This document shows, piece by piece, positions 51,359 to 62,039 of a DNA stretch of 64,000 nt. The position numbers and the translations under genes were made by a program. Below the pieces are notes generated by a model. It was not told the DNA's origin, ran no database searches, and saw nothing but the letters and a program-made list of their open reading frames with translations. Source of the DNA: Isochrysis galbana (taxonomy: Eukaryota; Haptophyta; Isochrysidales; Isochrysidaceae); the NCBI GenBank assembly GCA_018136815.1, contig CM030935.1:1298204-1362203 (forward strand), written 5' to 3'. The stretch's first letter is position 1. Every line of letters begins with the position of its first letter.

Positions 51359-53140
51359 ATGGGCGGCCTGGGGTGGTCGCTCGCTCTCGCCGCCCTCCTT
51401 GGCGCGCGGGCATCCAAGTCGAATACGAGCATCGCGACGCCTAAGATCATCGGCGGGCAGGTTGTCTCGCCCGCCTTCTCCTTCCCCTTCATTGTCGGCA
51501 TTGCGGAGGCAGGCTACTACTGCTGCCAGTGTGGCGGCTCTCTCATCGCGAGCGAGTGGGTCCTCACGGCAGCCCACTGCATCGAGAGCTCGGGGTCGTA
51601 CACGGCTCTCATCTACGGTCACTCGAGTAGGATGGCTGAGGGTTACAACAACGACTGCACCGAACAGATACCTGTCTCACAGAAGATCTGCCACACGGAG
51701 TACGATGCGCAAACAAATGAGAATGATGTTTGCCTTCTCCGCCTCTCATACGCGCCTTCATGCGCGGGCGAAATGCAGGACAATGGGGAATTTGCACTCC
51801 TTGACACGCCTAACTCTGGCAGGGCCAATGCAGGCAACGTGGTGACCATAGCAGGATGGGGTCTCACTGTTGAGGAGGACAGTAACTCTTCGCCAGACCT
51901 CATGCACTACACGACAACCACGATGGTCAGCCGTACGCAGTGCTCGATCGACTACGTGAATGCCAACACAGCCATTACACAGTCCATGATCTGCGCTGGC
52001 GAGAGCGGGGGCGGCAAGGACACGTGCCAGGGCGACTCTGGCGGCCCGCTCTTTGTCAAGGAGGGCAGCAGCTTTGTTCAGATCGGCGTCGTCTCGTTTG
52101 GCGTCGGATGTGGGCGAGCAGACTTCCCTGGTGTTTACGCCTCGGTCGCCTACTTCCGATCGTGGATCAATGGCGTTGTCGCCTCCAGCCCTTCACCTCC
52201 CCCTCCGCCTCCAGTCTCGGGAATTTGCACCAACACGTGCAATTTTGCCGGTGATAATGAATGTGATGATGGGGGTCCTGGCTCGATGTTTAGCGGCTGC
52301 TCCTTCGGAACAGACTGTCAGGATTGCGGCCCTCGGCCCGACGGCTACCTCTGCTTTAACGACTGCTCCACCGCCTCTGATGGAGATTGTGATGATGGTG
52401 GCTCTGGTTCGGAGTACTCGCTGTGCAGCTACGGTCACGACTGTGCGGACTGCGGCGGTCGCGGATCGAGCTCATCTAGCCCCCCACCCCCCGCAAGCTG
52501 CGGCGCTACACATTGCATGGGCTCGTGCGCGGCGGACACCTGCGAAGCGTGCGGGTGCGGGGGCTGCGCCGCATGCGCTGGCGTGGTCGTCTCGGTGATT
52601 GCCTCGGGTACGGTGGGCGACTTTGAGGACACCTCGGCACTGAAACTCAAATTTGCTCTCGCCGCCGACGTGAGCGCAGCCTACGTCGATGTCAGTGTGG
52701 TGGCTGCGTCGGTCGAGATCACCGCCACCATTAGCATCCCGTCCGGCACCACTGCCGAACAGATCGAGACACGACTGAACGCGAATCTAGGGACCGCGGC
52801 AGCTGCGAGCGCAGCGCTCGGAGTTGACGTTCAGGAAAATCCGCGCATGAGCAGGGAGTCGAGTCCTACCACGACCATCCTTGGGATGCCGTTGATGATC
52901 TTTATCGCCATCGTGGTCGGATCCGTCGTCGGTGTGATTGTGCTCGTCGTCATGATAGTCCTGCTCTCCTGCTGCTGTTGCTCCAGACAGAAGAGTAGCC
53001 CGGGTCGGGGGATGTCTCCGAATAATGCCTCACGCATTACGCCGAATGAACCGCAACCCGTCCCCGTTTTAAACGCCACGTACGTGCAGCCGCCAGTTGT
53101 GGAGGCAGTCCCTGTCGTCGCCGTGGCTACGCAGTATTGA
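51359..53140 (+). CDS. Membrane-anchored trypsin-like serine protease with Cys-rich repeats
   Basis: 593 residues, single exon. Residues 1-19 form a signal peptide (LALAALLGARA). The S1 domain starts at IIGGQVVSP, whose Ile would be the new N-terminus after activation. Triad motifs are LTAAHC (His), NENDVCLLRL (Asp) and CQGDSGGPL (Ser). The residue six before the catalytic Ser is Asp (KDTCQGDSGG), giving a trypsin-like Lys/Arg pocket. After a Pro linker come two Cys-rich repeats of about 40 residues with DxxCDDGGxGS and GxDCxDCG, resembling Notch/LNR modules common in algal proteins. A second Cys cluster follows, then a beta-rich stretch (VVVSVIASGTVGDFEDTSAL). A single membrane helix (MIFIAIVVGSVVGVIVLVVM) precedes a CCCC and a short cytoplasmic tail. 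It should sit on the cell surface with the protease outside. Confidence 0.93.
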   Translation: MGGLGWSLALAALLGARASKSNTSIATPKIIGGQVVSPAFSFPFIVGIAEAGYYCCQCGGSLIASEWVLTAAHCIESSGSYTALIYGHSSRMAEGYNNDCTEQIPVSQKICHTEYDAQTNENDVCLLRLSYAPSCAGEMQDNGEFALLDTPNSGRANAGNVVTIAGWGLTVEEDSNSSPDLMHYTTTTMVSRTQCSIDYVNANTAITQSMICAGESGGGKDTCQGDSGGPLFVKEGSSFVQIGVVSFGVGCGRADFPGVYASVAYFRSWINGVVASSPSPPPPPPVSGICTNTCNFAGDNECDDGGPGSMFSGCSFGTDCQDCGPRPDGYLCFNDCSTASDGDCDDGGSGSEYSLCSYGHDCADCGGRGSSSSSPPPPASCGATHCMGSCAADTCEACGCGGCAACAGVVVSVIASGTVGDFEDTSALKLKFALAADVSAAYVDVSVVAASVEITATISIPSGTTAEQIETRLNANLGTAAAASAALGVDVQENPRMSRESSPTTTILGMPLMIFIAIVVGSVVGVIVLVVMIVLLSCCCCSRQKSSPGRGMSPNNASRITPNEPQPVPVLNATYVQPPVVEAVPVVAVATQY

Positions 53141-53738
53141 CCGGGTCGGAAGGGAACTGCTGCATGATGGCGTCGCTCCCCGACGGCTTCCAGCGCAGCA
53201 TGGGACTCCTTGTCGGCCGTGGCGATTGTATTCGTCGGCAATGGCGGTTGTTGGCATGCTCGCGGCAGCTTAGGCGCACCCCATCGTCGTCCCTTTGACT
53301 AGGCACCACGGTGCATCTTGTTACAGTGGTCTGTGTGGATGTTGGGGCTGCCTTGCGGCTCTTCTCACTATTAGGGCTGCTCTCGCTCAACCAAACAAGT
53401 GTGGACGACATCGCCTAAATGATAATGAGCCGAATCGGCCACTCTAGGATGCAGTCAAGCGGAAGAACATTCGACATGGGAGGATAGAGGAAAGAGATTT
53501 TCTCTCTCTCATTCTTCTCCACGGCTGTCCGTCACGGCCAGCCACAAAGTGTCTGCATCGATGACGAGGGATGAGAACCCACGGAGAAGGGTAAGACGAA
53601 AGGTGGCGCAGAGTATTGCGGTGATAAGGTGATGGTTTTACATGAACCTACTACTATTACTACTACTACTACTATGGATACAAACGCTATTTAATATTCA
53701 CGCTACTAATCCTACTACTGTAAAAAAACCAAGTGAAC
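53141..53738. other. Intergenic, no gene seen
   Basis: Trypsin 3' region. A (TAC)n microsatellite lies at 53648-53672. Confidence 0.4.
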
Positions 53739-54000
53739 AACTAAGTTTATACTTGGTTCGCCCATGGGGAGCACGAGCCCTCCCCCCCGCCTCTCCACTC
53801 CTCCCCTGGCTGTGGGGGAGGAACCACCCACCCACCCCCTCCTGGCATGCCTTACTTATGGCTTGCCAGGAGCAGACTGCACAGCTCACCCAGTCTCTCA
53901 CGTGAGACTCTCACTGACAGGCTCGCCTAGTTCGCTCGCCCTGGAATGTCATGGCCAGCCCATTCCTCTAACCCCTCGTCCCCCCTCAGTTGACGGGTAG
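53739..54000 (+). repeat. Element D, palindrome-end fragment (longer)
   Basis: Palindrome AACTAAGTTTATACTTGGTT (53739-53758, one mismatch), cgcccATGG and stem, then about 200 bp matching the inverse of 28440-28680. The body ends near ttgacggg at 53998. Confidence 0.8.
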
Positions 54001-54184
54001 ACAGGTGCAGCTAGTCGACAGGCAGAAGGGAATAAATACGAAATAAGGGTGATGTCGGTGGGGAGGTAAAGGATACCTAGTCGGTAGTAGGTGCAGTAGG
54101 TGCTCGCCCAGAATCTTCAGTTTTATCTGCTCAGCGCAGAGTGTGAGTGTGTACAAATTTAATAATTTAATAATATTATTAATG

Positions 54185-55870
54185 TTATATCAATCATATT
54201 ATGTTATATCCTATAGCCAACCCCACTATAGCTAATTGGACACAACTTTTCAGTCCAGGAATCCCGCCATGCCTGACGAGCCAGGTCCAGGTGTCCGAGT
54301 GGCACCGGGGGGAGGGGGCACTGCCCCCTCCCTTCGATATTTGTCAAATATTTGTCCTCCCCCAGTGCACGCACCGACCCTGCGCACCAGAGCACGCCCT
54401 CTCCTCGAGGCCACGCTGAGGGGAAAACCCCTTTCGGGTAAAACAACGCAGGGGGGGGTGGGCACTCGTGAGTTTAGGGGTCTAGAGCGCTAATCTCCCT
54501 CTAGGGCCTGGTAAGAGGTAAGAGTTTCGCGCCGGACCCCCCCAAGTTTCGCGCAAAAGTTTTGCAAAGTTTCGCACTAATCCACCCAAGTTTCGCAATA
54601 AGTTTCGCAAGTTTCGCGTCTTTTTCGAGCGAGTTGTATGTTGTATGTACGTACATGCAATTTTAAATGTAGTTGTAGTTGTAGTTGGTTGCTGGGGCGC
54701 GATGATGCCCCGTACGCCCGCCCCCGGGCTCTGCCAGGGTGCCAGGGTCTTTGCAAGGCCTGCGGGGATATCTTCACCCGCGCCTTCACCTGCTTCTGCG
54801 AGTGACACACTTGGTTGTAGCCACCCCGGAAATCAGCCGGGAGACGAGACGATAGGCACAAGGCACAAGGCACAACTAAGAACTAAGTGCGCACCCAGGA
54901 CAATCCGGACACGAGGAGGGAACCAAAACGACACAAGTATACGAGCACGGCGCACAAAATACCTCGATAGGTAGGGCAACGACATCTATAGATAGTCTAT
55001 AGCGCATAACGAAAGGCCTCCCTCGAACTCGCACTCCGAGCCGGGCCCATCCATCCATGGTAGCAGAGCCCCTGAGCACTTGGGCCGCACCCCCAAAACC
55101 AAAGTAAAAGGAACGGGGGGGAAAGGTAAGGGGGCGAAGGAAAGGGAATTAAGGGCGATGACGAACGGGAGGTAGAAAGAGGATGCCAGTCTAGCACTAG
55201 CAATAGGTGTTAGCGTTAGCCCTGAATCTACAGATTTTTTTTCCGCTCCTCGTTACTTGCCTCTCGCCAGCGGCCAGCGGCGACCGTAACCGTAACGTCG
55301 TAACGGTAAGTTTCGCGGAGTTTCGCATACGGGCAATTTTGGGGCCCAAATTTCGCGAAAGTTTCAGGGCCAAAAAAGTGACCCAAGTTTCGCGATGAGT
55401 TTCGCGAAACTCTTACCCGGCCCTATCTATCTCCCTCGCCCGAGCGAGTGGCCGCGGCGAGCCGCGGCCCTTCCCTCCTGGCTCTAGCGCCCCCCGTCTT
55501 TTCTCACCTAAACAGGGCGAAAAGACACGTTAGCGCCGGAGGGGAGAGCTGCCGCTCCCCCCTCCCCTCCCTCTTCCCTCTTCTTCCTCTCTTCCCTGCG
55601 GCGGGGGCCCATGGCCCATGGCGCGCGCCTGCGACCCCCCTTCGGGTCCCCAGGTGGCCTGCAGGGGGCAGGGGGCTTGTGGGAGCACAGCTCAGGGGGC
55701 AGGCAAGGCTGGGGCATGGCCCTGGCCCCTCCTGCCTCTCCCTCGCTGGCTCACGCGCCCCTGCCGGTCGACTGGAGCTGGCTGGGGGCTCCTGATCAGG
55801 GGGCCCAAGGGGGAGGAGGGGTTGGTCAGAGGGATTGGTTGGCCACTGGCCACGACCACGACAGGCCAGG
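54185..55870 (-). repeat. Element D, third copy, split by an insertion
   Basis: 54185-54500 equals 27830-28130 and 55430-55870 equals 28120-28510. The two halves are separated by a 924-bp element at 54502-55425. The palindrome-bearing end is missing on the right. Confidence 0.85.
54502..55425. mobile_element. hAT-like non-autonomous element, AGTTTCGC type, nested in element D
   Basis: Ends TAGGGCCTGGTAAGAG and, inverted, TAGGGCCGGGTAAGAG. Many subterminal AGTTTCGC/GCGAAACT motifs follow. ATCTCCCTC abuts the left end (54493-54501) and recurs at 55429-55437, three bases beyond the right end. This fits an 8-9 bp duplication with small end erosion. The core (54670-55230) carries no intact gene, but it includes the CTGAATCTACAG/T-run sequence of the repeat at 2006-2116. 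Confidence 0.8.
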
Positions 55871-55989
55871 GCGAGGCAGAGCGCCGCCACATGACGACGT
55901 GTCCGTCGACGAGCGGTTCGCGACGCGCAAGGCGCCATCCGCACTCGCGCGCGGTGCCGCGTACATCCTGTTCGATCTGTCGTTGGTAG

Positions 55990-56115
55990 TCGAGGGGTAG
56001 GGCTTGGCGGAAATGTCTCGTTTGGGCCGCCCAAATGTCTCGCCAAAATATGCGGAAAATATGCCGGCGACTGCCCAAATATCACGTGGAATATCACGTT
56101 GTCAAATATATATTT
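55990..56115. repeat. Fragment with AAATATG/AAATGTCTCG motifs
   Basis: Several gcccaaatgtctcg, aaaatatgcgg and aaatatcacg strings resemble the subterminal arrays of the element at 49683-50265. No ends were found, so it is probably a remnant. Confidence 0.5.
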
Positions 56116-56228
56116 CATGTTGCGTGAGCTGTGGAATAGCGCGTAGTCATTGGACAATCACACAATCACATGCATGTATTCTTTGCTCCACCCTATTAGG
56201 CCCTATACACTCCCTGCATACACTCCCT

Positions 56229-56480
56229 GCCTGTGCCTTGGACATGGTCTGTCGCGTGCTTGAGGCAGGAGCGTGTCGGACGACCCATACGCTCATCCTC
56301 GACCGCAACCGGATTGGACCGGCGGGCGTGCAGCGTGTGTGCAAGCTCGCGCGGAGCTTTCGGTTGTCGGTTGTCGTCGGTGGACTTCTCGTGCAACCCG
56401 ATTGGCGCGGAGAGTCAGCCTATGCTTTCACAACTGAGGAAGCTCAAGGTGCAAGTCCAGGCGCGGAGAGAAGGGGGTCA
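56229..56480 (+). pseudogene. Leucine-rich-repeat fragment with 7-bp duplication
   Basis: LDMVCRVLEAGACRTTHTLI then LDRNRIGPAGVQRVCKLAR is an NLR/RNase-inhibitor-style repeat. A perfect 7-bp duplication (CGGTTGT at 56361-56367 and 56368-56374) shifts the frame. The next repeat, VDFSCNPIGAESQPMLSQL, continues in the other frame. No flanking exons were found, so it looks like a gene relic. Confidence 0.6.
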
Positions 56481-56734
56481 AATATCCTAGTAATTAATAA
56501 TATGTATGTATATGGTGGTATAATTTCTCCCTAATTTGGGTGGTGCACCGGGACTTTTGATGGCCCGCACCTTAGGGGAGGGAACTGCAGAAGGGGAGGG
56601 AACTGCAAAAGAGGAGGGGACTGCAGAGGGGAGGGAGGGAATGTAGAGGGGGGGGGGCAATTCTGTTACCTGCATCTCTTACCTTAAACGCGTGGACAAT
56701 CCGTAACGGTAAAAATAAAACTCAAATCTTCGAA

Positions 56735-56890
56735 TTTCGAGACGAACATCGGCGAACCAGGACTGGAGCCCAAGGAGAATCCGAATCTTCACGCCTTGCG
56801 TGACCACGACGAACATAGAAGACGATGTATAACGAAGAAGGAACGCGCTCATGCCGAAATATTCAGGCCGAGAGGCCTGAATACAACAGT
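56735..56890 (+). repeat. 160-bp repeat (copy 2)
   Basis: Related to 32645-32825 in direct orientation: aatccgaatcttcacgcctt, gaccacgacgaacatagaag, atgtataacgaagaag, atgccgaaatattca. Confidence 0.65.
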
Positions 56891-57043
56891 GTGTCCCCGC
56901 TAAAGGGTCTGTGTGGGTACTCTAAATGTGCTGTGCAGAAGCCGAAGCGACCCCAGTATAGGCGCTTTGCCTGTCGCGAAGGTATCGGCAGCTATTATCA
57001 CTTGTCGTGCTTCTTTGCCACCCACCGGTGTCTCCGAGAATAG
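56825..57043 (+). CDS. Short zinc-binding-like ORF of a mobile element
   Basis: 72 codons starting inside the 160-bp repeat. The C-terminal half, GLCGYSKCAVQKPK then REGIGSYYHLSCFFATHRC, has C-x4-C and H-x2-C-x5-H-x-C spacing. This recalls the small Cys/His finger at the C-terminus of some piggyBac-like transposases (by memory of motif style, not a search). It may be one exon of a dead element. Unproven. Confidence 0.25.
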   Translation: MYNEEGTRSCRNIQAERPEYNSVSPLKGLCGYSKCAVQKPKRPQYRRFACREGIGSYYHLSCFFATHRCLRE

Positions 57044-57395
57044 TTGGAGGTTTTTGTCCGATTTTGTCCGTTTTTGCATTTTCCGTGATTTCGCACTGTT
57101 GGAGAGCCTCTATAGACTTAATCCTGGAGCCCATGCTGCATAGGGTGTTCTATCCTGCCTATGTGGAGACCACCCAGCTAAAAAAATCAAGGCTAGCGAG
57201 CCCGCCAACCCAAATGCCGACATCAAAAAATCGGCTTATAGGGACGTACTAGGGTTAACGCGGTGCGAGGAAAATTTTCAGGGGTTTTGACAGTGTTCAC
57301 TTTATGGGTCAAGGGAGTAGTAGGTATTTGACTATGTTCAAACGACCAAAAAGTTTGAGTTGATTTCGCGTTCGACTATTTTTTTACCACCTACT

Positions 57396-57903
57396 CCTAG
57401 GTGGGAAACCCGTGTTTACCGTGTTTCTACGAAGGCCAAAAACAGCCCGTTTTTACCGTGTTTCAAAACCCCTCTGTTTTAGGTACCGTGTTTGTACGGG
57501 TACGGGGGGGTGCGCCCACTCGTGACAGCGCCATGCAGCGGCGCAGCGGCTCTGTGAGCTGCGGCGCGTAGGGCGTAGGACGCGCACGCGCGCTTAGCGC
57601 GCGTGCGCGCGATTGCGTGTGCATGTGTGCGCGTGTGCGCGCGTGCGCGCGCGTATCAACTAATATTGATGGCTCACTTGTCACTTGCTCTTCCCAATCT
57701 CCAATCAACAATCAAAATCAGACGAGTAACCGTACTTTTAGTTAGACAAGTAGCAAGTAGGTAGCGTCGCGCAAGTGGCGCAGGGGGAAGCCCCCCTCGG
57801 TATCACTGTGTTTTGGACTGTTTTTGGCTGTGTTTCTATGATAGCCAAAAACAGCCTGTTTTTGCTGTGTTTGGAAAACTTTTAGCTGTGTTTCCCACCT
57901 AGG
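57396..57903. mobile_element. 508-bp hAT-like non-autonomous element with 8-bp target duplication
   Basis: Inverted ends CCTAGGTGGGAAAC / GTTTCCCACCTAGG, flanked by CACCTACT on both sides (57388-57395 and 57904-57911). Subterminal repeats are CGTGTTT/GCTGTGTTT and AAAACAGC in both orientations. The core contains an alternating GC/GT tract (57580-57654). It encodes nothing recognisable. Confidence 0.93.
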
Positions 57904-57911
57904 CACCTACT

Positions 57912-58594
57912 TGTATGGGGCACCCCTCTGATGCCCTAGGGAGCCTCCAACACCTCTCAGTCTCTATGCGTATACTAGTACAAGGTTGCCGAAGGGAAGC
58001 TCTAGCCTCCATTGGTAGTTAGTGGTTGGGAGGTAAAGCCGTTGCCCGGCTTGTTTCCTGGCAGAGCGCGGGGGAAGGTTTTGGCGCGCAGTGGAGGCGC
58101 GCCGTCGTCACCGGTGTGGTTGTTGGTTGGCGCGAGAAAAAACGAGAGTGGGGCGGAGGAAGGGGAAGAGAGGAGAGAGGAGTAACGAGGTGAGAGGAAG
58201 GAGAGAGAAAGAAGACAATATAACCTTGCGGAACCGGCTAGCTCAGGAATACATATTTTATCATAAGAACATCCATCATCTATCTAGGTAAACGGAGCGA
58301 GAGCAGAGAGGAGAGCGAAAGCTCGCTCGCTCGCCACTACTAGAGTAGCGGGCCACCTCCTCTCCCTGTGATATCTCTTCAAGAGGAGAGGAAAGGAAGC
58401 TCCGACGAGCTTGATTGGAGAGAGAGAGCGAGGGGGGGGGAAGAGAGAGAGAGAGAGAGAAAGAGAGGGAGGTGGGCGGAGGGAGAGAGGGAGAGAGAGA
58501 GAGACGGTGGGAGGCGAGAGAGAGTAGAAGGGTCTCTCTCTCTCTCTACCCTGCGAGAGGGCAGCGTTGAGGTGGCACGGGGTGCGGGTGTGGA
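57912..58594 (+). promoter_or_regulatory. Upstream region and purine-rich leader of the CPAP-like gene
   Basis: From about 58370 to 58560 the coding strand is GA-rich with CT patches; this is probably the 5' UTR. No other gene. Confidence 0.45.
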
Positions 58595-61584
58595 ATGCCC
58601 TTCGCCTTCGTCAAGCGCGGCGAGGGCACCTCGCGCTACGAGAAGGGCGGGCTGGCCGTGGCTCGTGCAGCAGCGCTCGCGAGGCAAAGGGAGAGTAAGG
58701 GGAGGGGGCAGAGTGAGAGAGCAGGGGGAGGAGGGGGAGGAAGGGGAGGAGGAGGGGCGCAGAGTGAGAGCCGAAGAGGGCAGGGCAGAGGCGGGCCAAA
58801 GGTCGGGCCGCCAGCCAGACAGAGTAGGAGGGAGCCGCCCGAGCTCACGGTCGACTGGGGTGTGCGTGGCCCGCCACCGCCGCCGCCGCCTGCGCAGGAG
58901 CTCGACGAGTTTCAGGCGATTGAGCGGGCGGTGCGCTCGCCTGCGCCGCCGGCGGCGGCGGCGACGGAGGAGGAGGAGGCAGACTGGACGAGAGCCGCGA
59001 GCGAGCGCGAGCCGATCGCTGTCGCGATGATAGCCGAGGATGCCATCTCGCCCATGCCACAGCGCGGGCTTGCCAGCGAGCACTGTGTGCCGCTTCCACT
59101 GTCAATGGCGAGGTCACTCGTAGACGGCATCCCCGCGGAGGCACAGGCCGCTCCGCCGGCATGGGAGGATGAGTATGACCGTAACCCCGGTGAGAGTTCC
59201 GATGGCGAGCCGCGCTCGGACGAGAGTGAGGGCGCGTGTGTCAGGGCGGACGCCAGTGACGTGTTGCCCAACAATACGAACCAGCCGACCAGGACTGCCG
59301 AAGCCTGGGAGGATGAGGACAAGGAGGACGTACACTCTTGGGACAGCTCGGGGATTGAGTACGGCTTCTCGGCCATGCCCGGTGACCAGCTCCCTTCGCC
59401 TACGCGCCCTGCGCAGTCGCGCGTTGCGCCATCAACAACCTCGCCACTGAGGCCGCCGATGAGCTGGGGTAAAAGCGCGTGTACTGCAAACCACACGGCC
59501 GGAGGCGGGGGCGCGAGCGCTCCGGATGTGGATGATGATGCCGAGCCCCCTCCTCCGTCGGCTTTTATCGCCGCGCTCTTCAAGCCCAAGCGCTCAGCCG
59601 CTAGCCTGGGAGAGGCCTCGCGTGATGGAGCCTTCATGCCGCACGGCGGCATAGGTGAGATCGTCCACGATGGTGTGGAAGATCCTGAGGGTGACAGCGG
59701 CGCCAGCCTTCATGATGAAGGGATGGCGCGCGGCAGGTACGATAGGCGCGCTGCGCCAGCGAGCCGCCCATGCAGCTCCCGGCACGACTCAGGCGGTGCG
59801 CGTAGCTCTAGTTGCGGAGGACAAGCCCGTGGCAGTGCGAGATCGTTGATGGCCAATCCGGCGGTGGATGCCGTCGAGGTCGAGGCACTCAAGGCCCGAG
59901 TGAACCAGCTGCAGGCGGCGCTGCGTGCTGCGCAGCGTGCCGGCGCTGCTGAGGTGCAGACAGCGTGCACTACCCTGCAGATCGAGCGCCAACGGCTCAC
60001 GGAGGAGCTAGCCGACTTCGACGCTTTCAGGGCACGCGAGAGCGCTGCACTCGGGCGCGAACGGCGTGTGCTAGAGCGGCAAGCCAAAGCACTGCTCAAG
60101 GTGCCCGACCGCAAGGAGCGCTCCCAGGTGGAGGAGCTCAAGAAGGAGCTGGAGGCGGCTCGGGCGGACGGCCGTGCACGAGAAACCAAGTGGAAAATGG
60201 CTGCCAACAGACTCCAAAAGCAGGTGAGCAAAATATTGGTGCAGCGGCGCGCGGCAGGGCACTGCACCTCGCCCCACGCAGTGCTGCTAGCTTCGTCGAT
60301 CGATGCGCCCGCCTCCCCCTGCATGCCTTCCCGGTGCAGCTCACCTCGGCGACTGATGAGATTGCTGAGCTCAAACGGGAATTGAAAATTCTCGACCACG
60401 CTCGCCTTGCCGATGAAAGGCCTGGGCGCAACGGGGGTGCGGTCAGTAAGGAAACGTTGCCGTTTCGGATAGCGCAGGCGGGTCATCCGACAAGCGACAG
60501 CGGCGCCCTCTCGAATCCGCAGCCCCCTTCCTTCACAGCTGCTGCGCCGACCAAGGTATTGCGAGATCGGGCTGAGGCTGCAGGAAATCTCAATTCGTGC
60601 GCAAGGGGCGATTCCCTCCGCTCACAACCGCGCGAGGCGTGGGGCACAACACCCCCGAGGTATGGCTCCTCTCAACATCCGGTGCTACATGCTTCGGGAG
60701 GGTCGCCGTATAATCGCGGTGGCTCGTCTGCGAGTGGCGACGAGGACTTGGAGTATTGGGGGGGTGTCGATGTGATCGATGGTGGGTATCTTCGCGGCTA
60801 TTGCGATTCCTACGCAGAAGGGTCCGTGGATAGTGAGGCTGCAGATCACGAGGATGATCTCGGACCCTCTGTCTCCGCCTATGCTTCGGACCGTGAGGGG
60901 GCGATCTATAAGTCCATGAAGAGTGGCATGAGGCCCAAGGAAGAGCTCAGTGGTGGCCACGACCGTGTGTTCCGTGAGCACGACTCCGACCATCCCACTG
61001 GTTTGAGCGAGACGCACCAGGCCGACGTGGAAGCCCGCGTAGCAGCAACGGAGATGGAGATGGCGGCCCGCTCCCGAGGTGAGGCGGCGGAGGCGGCTGC
61101 CGCACAGCTGCGCGACCTCACACGCGAGCATTCTATTGCCGTCCTCACTTCTATACCGTATTTTGAGGATATCGGTGAAGGGGAGGAATGCCCTATCCAG
61201 GAAGACATGCACCCCGATGGCAAACTCGAGCGTTTGTACCGCTCTGGCCGATGCGAGGTGCTGTATGCGACGGGCACGCGCAAAGAAGTGCTTCCGTCGG
61301 GACTGCAGACAGTTTTTTTCTGCAACGGCGACGTGAAGCAGACGTCGCTCTCACGGCGTGTCGTCTACTACCACGCAGAGGCGGAGACGACGCACGTCTC
61401 TGAACCAGACGGCACCCAAATTTATCACTTTCCAAATCAACAGGTGGAGCGACACTTCACCGATGGCCTCAAGGAGATATCTTTCCCCGATGGGACAGTT
61501 AAAGTCATTCTTCCGAACGGCGAAGTCCAGACCGTCTCAAATAGTAGGGCAGGGACCAAAGTGGCGCCTGCTCGGCCTCGTTAG
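58595..61584 (+). CDS. CPAP/SAS-4 centriole assembly protein (TCP10 C-terminal domain)
   Basis: Two exons, 58595-60223 and 60340-61584 (957 residues, phase 0). The N-terminal 430 residues are low-complexity, acidic and Pro/Gly-rich. Residues about 440-545 form a coiled coil, VEALKARVNQLQAALRAAQR and later KVPDRKERSQVEELKKEL. That coiled coil continues in exon 2 as DEIAELKRELKILDHARLAD. The last 120 residues are the TCP10/G-box beta-repeat domain: DGKLERLYRSGRCEVLYATG, RKEVLPSGLQTVFFCNGDVK, EPDGTQIYHFPNQQVERHF, FPDGTVKVILPNGEVQTV. In CPAP/SAS-4 this domain binds STIL/Ana2 and organises centriole and basal-body microtubules. The gene implies a flagellated or ciliated cell. The start is the first in-frame ATG after the GA leader (gtggaATGCCC). 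Confidence 0.92.
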
Positions 61585-62039
61585 AATTAGAAGAGGTTGG
61601 CCACATATCAAAAAGATCCTAAGGTGGTTCTAAAGGTTTTTTCCGGGCGCGGGAGGGGGGGGGGTGCGCAGAGCGTCCCGCGAGAGCTGGCTGGCGCGAC
61701 GCCAAATGGGCCGGAAGGGCAAGATCACCCAGAGGGGCTTCCAGAAAGGACACCCCGCGCACATTGCGCCGGCCGCACCGCAGCACACGCGGCGGCGGTA
61801 ACACGCGCATCCGGCGAAATTGCTCCGGAGGTCGCAGTGCAGAGAGGTGAGGGCGTGAGGGCCACAGTGCTGTCACCGTGATGATCACAGAGGGAAGGTC
61901 GGTACAGGCTGGTGAAGAGGGGCACGAGGCCCCCACAGCGTTGGGATCCGATGCCGCCGCCCCTCTTGTAGAGCACATGCCCGCGCATCGGGAGCGAGTG
62001 GTGCCCTCCTTTGTCCTTTGACTTTGGCTCCCCTGGAGG
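61585..62039. other. Intergenic repeat debris
   Basis: Contains a GGGGGCCTCGTGCCCCTC stem like those in the palindrome modules (61920-61940), but no palindrome. It joins the degenerate gag copy on its right. Confidence 0.35.
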
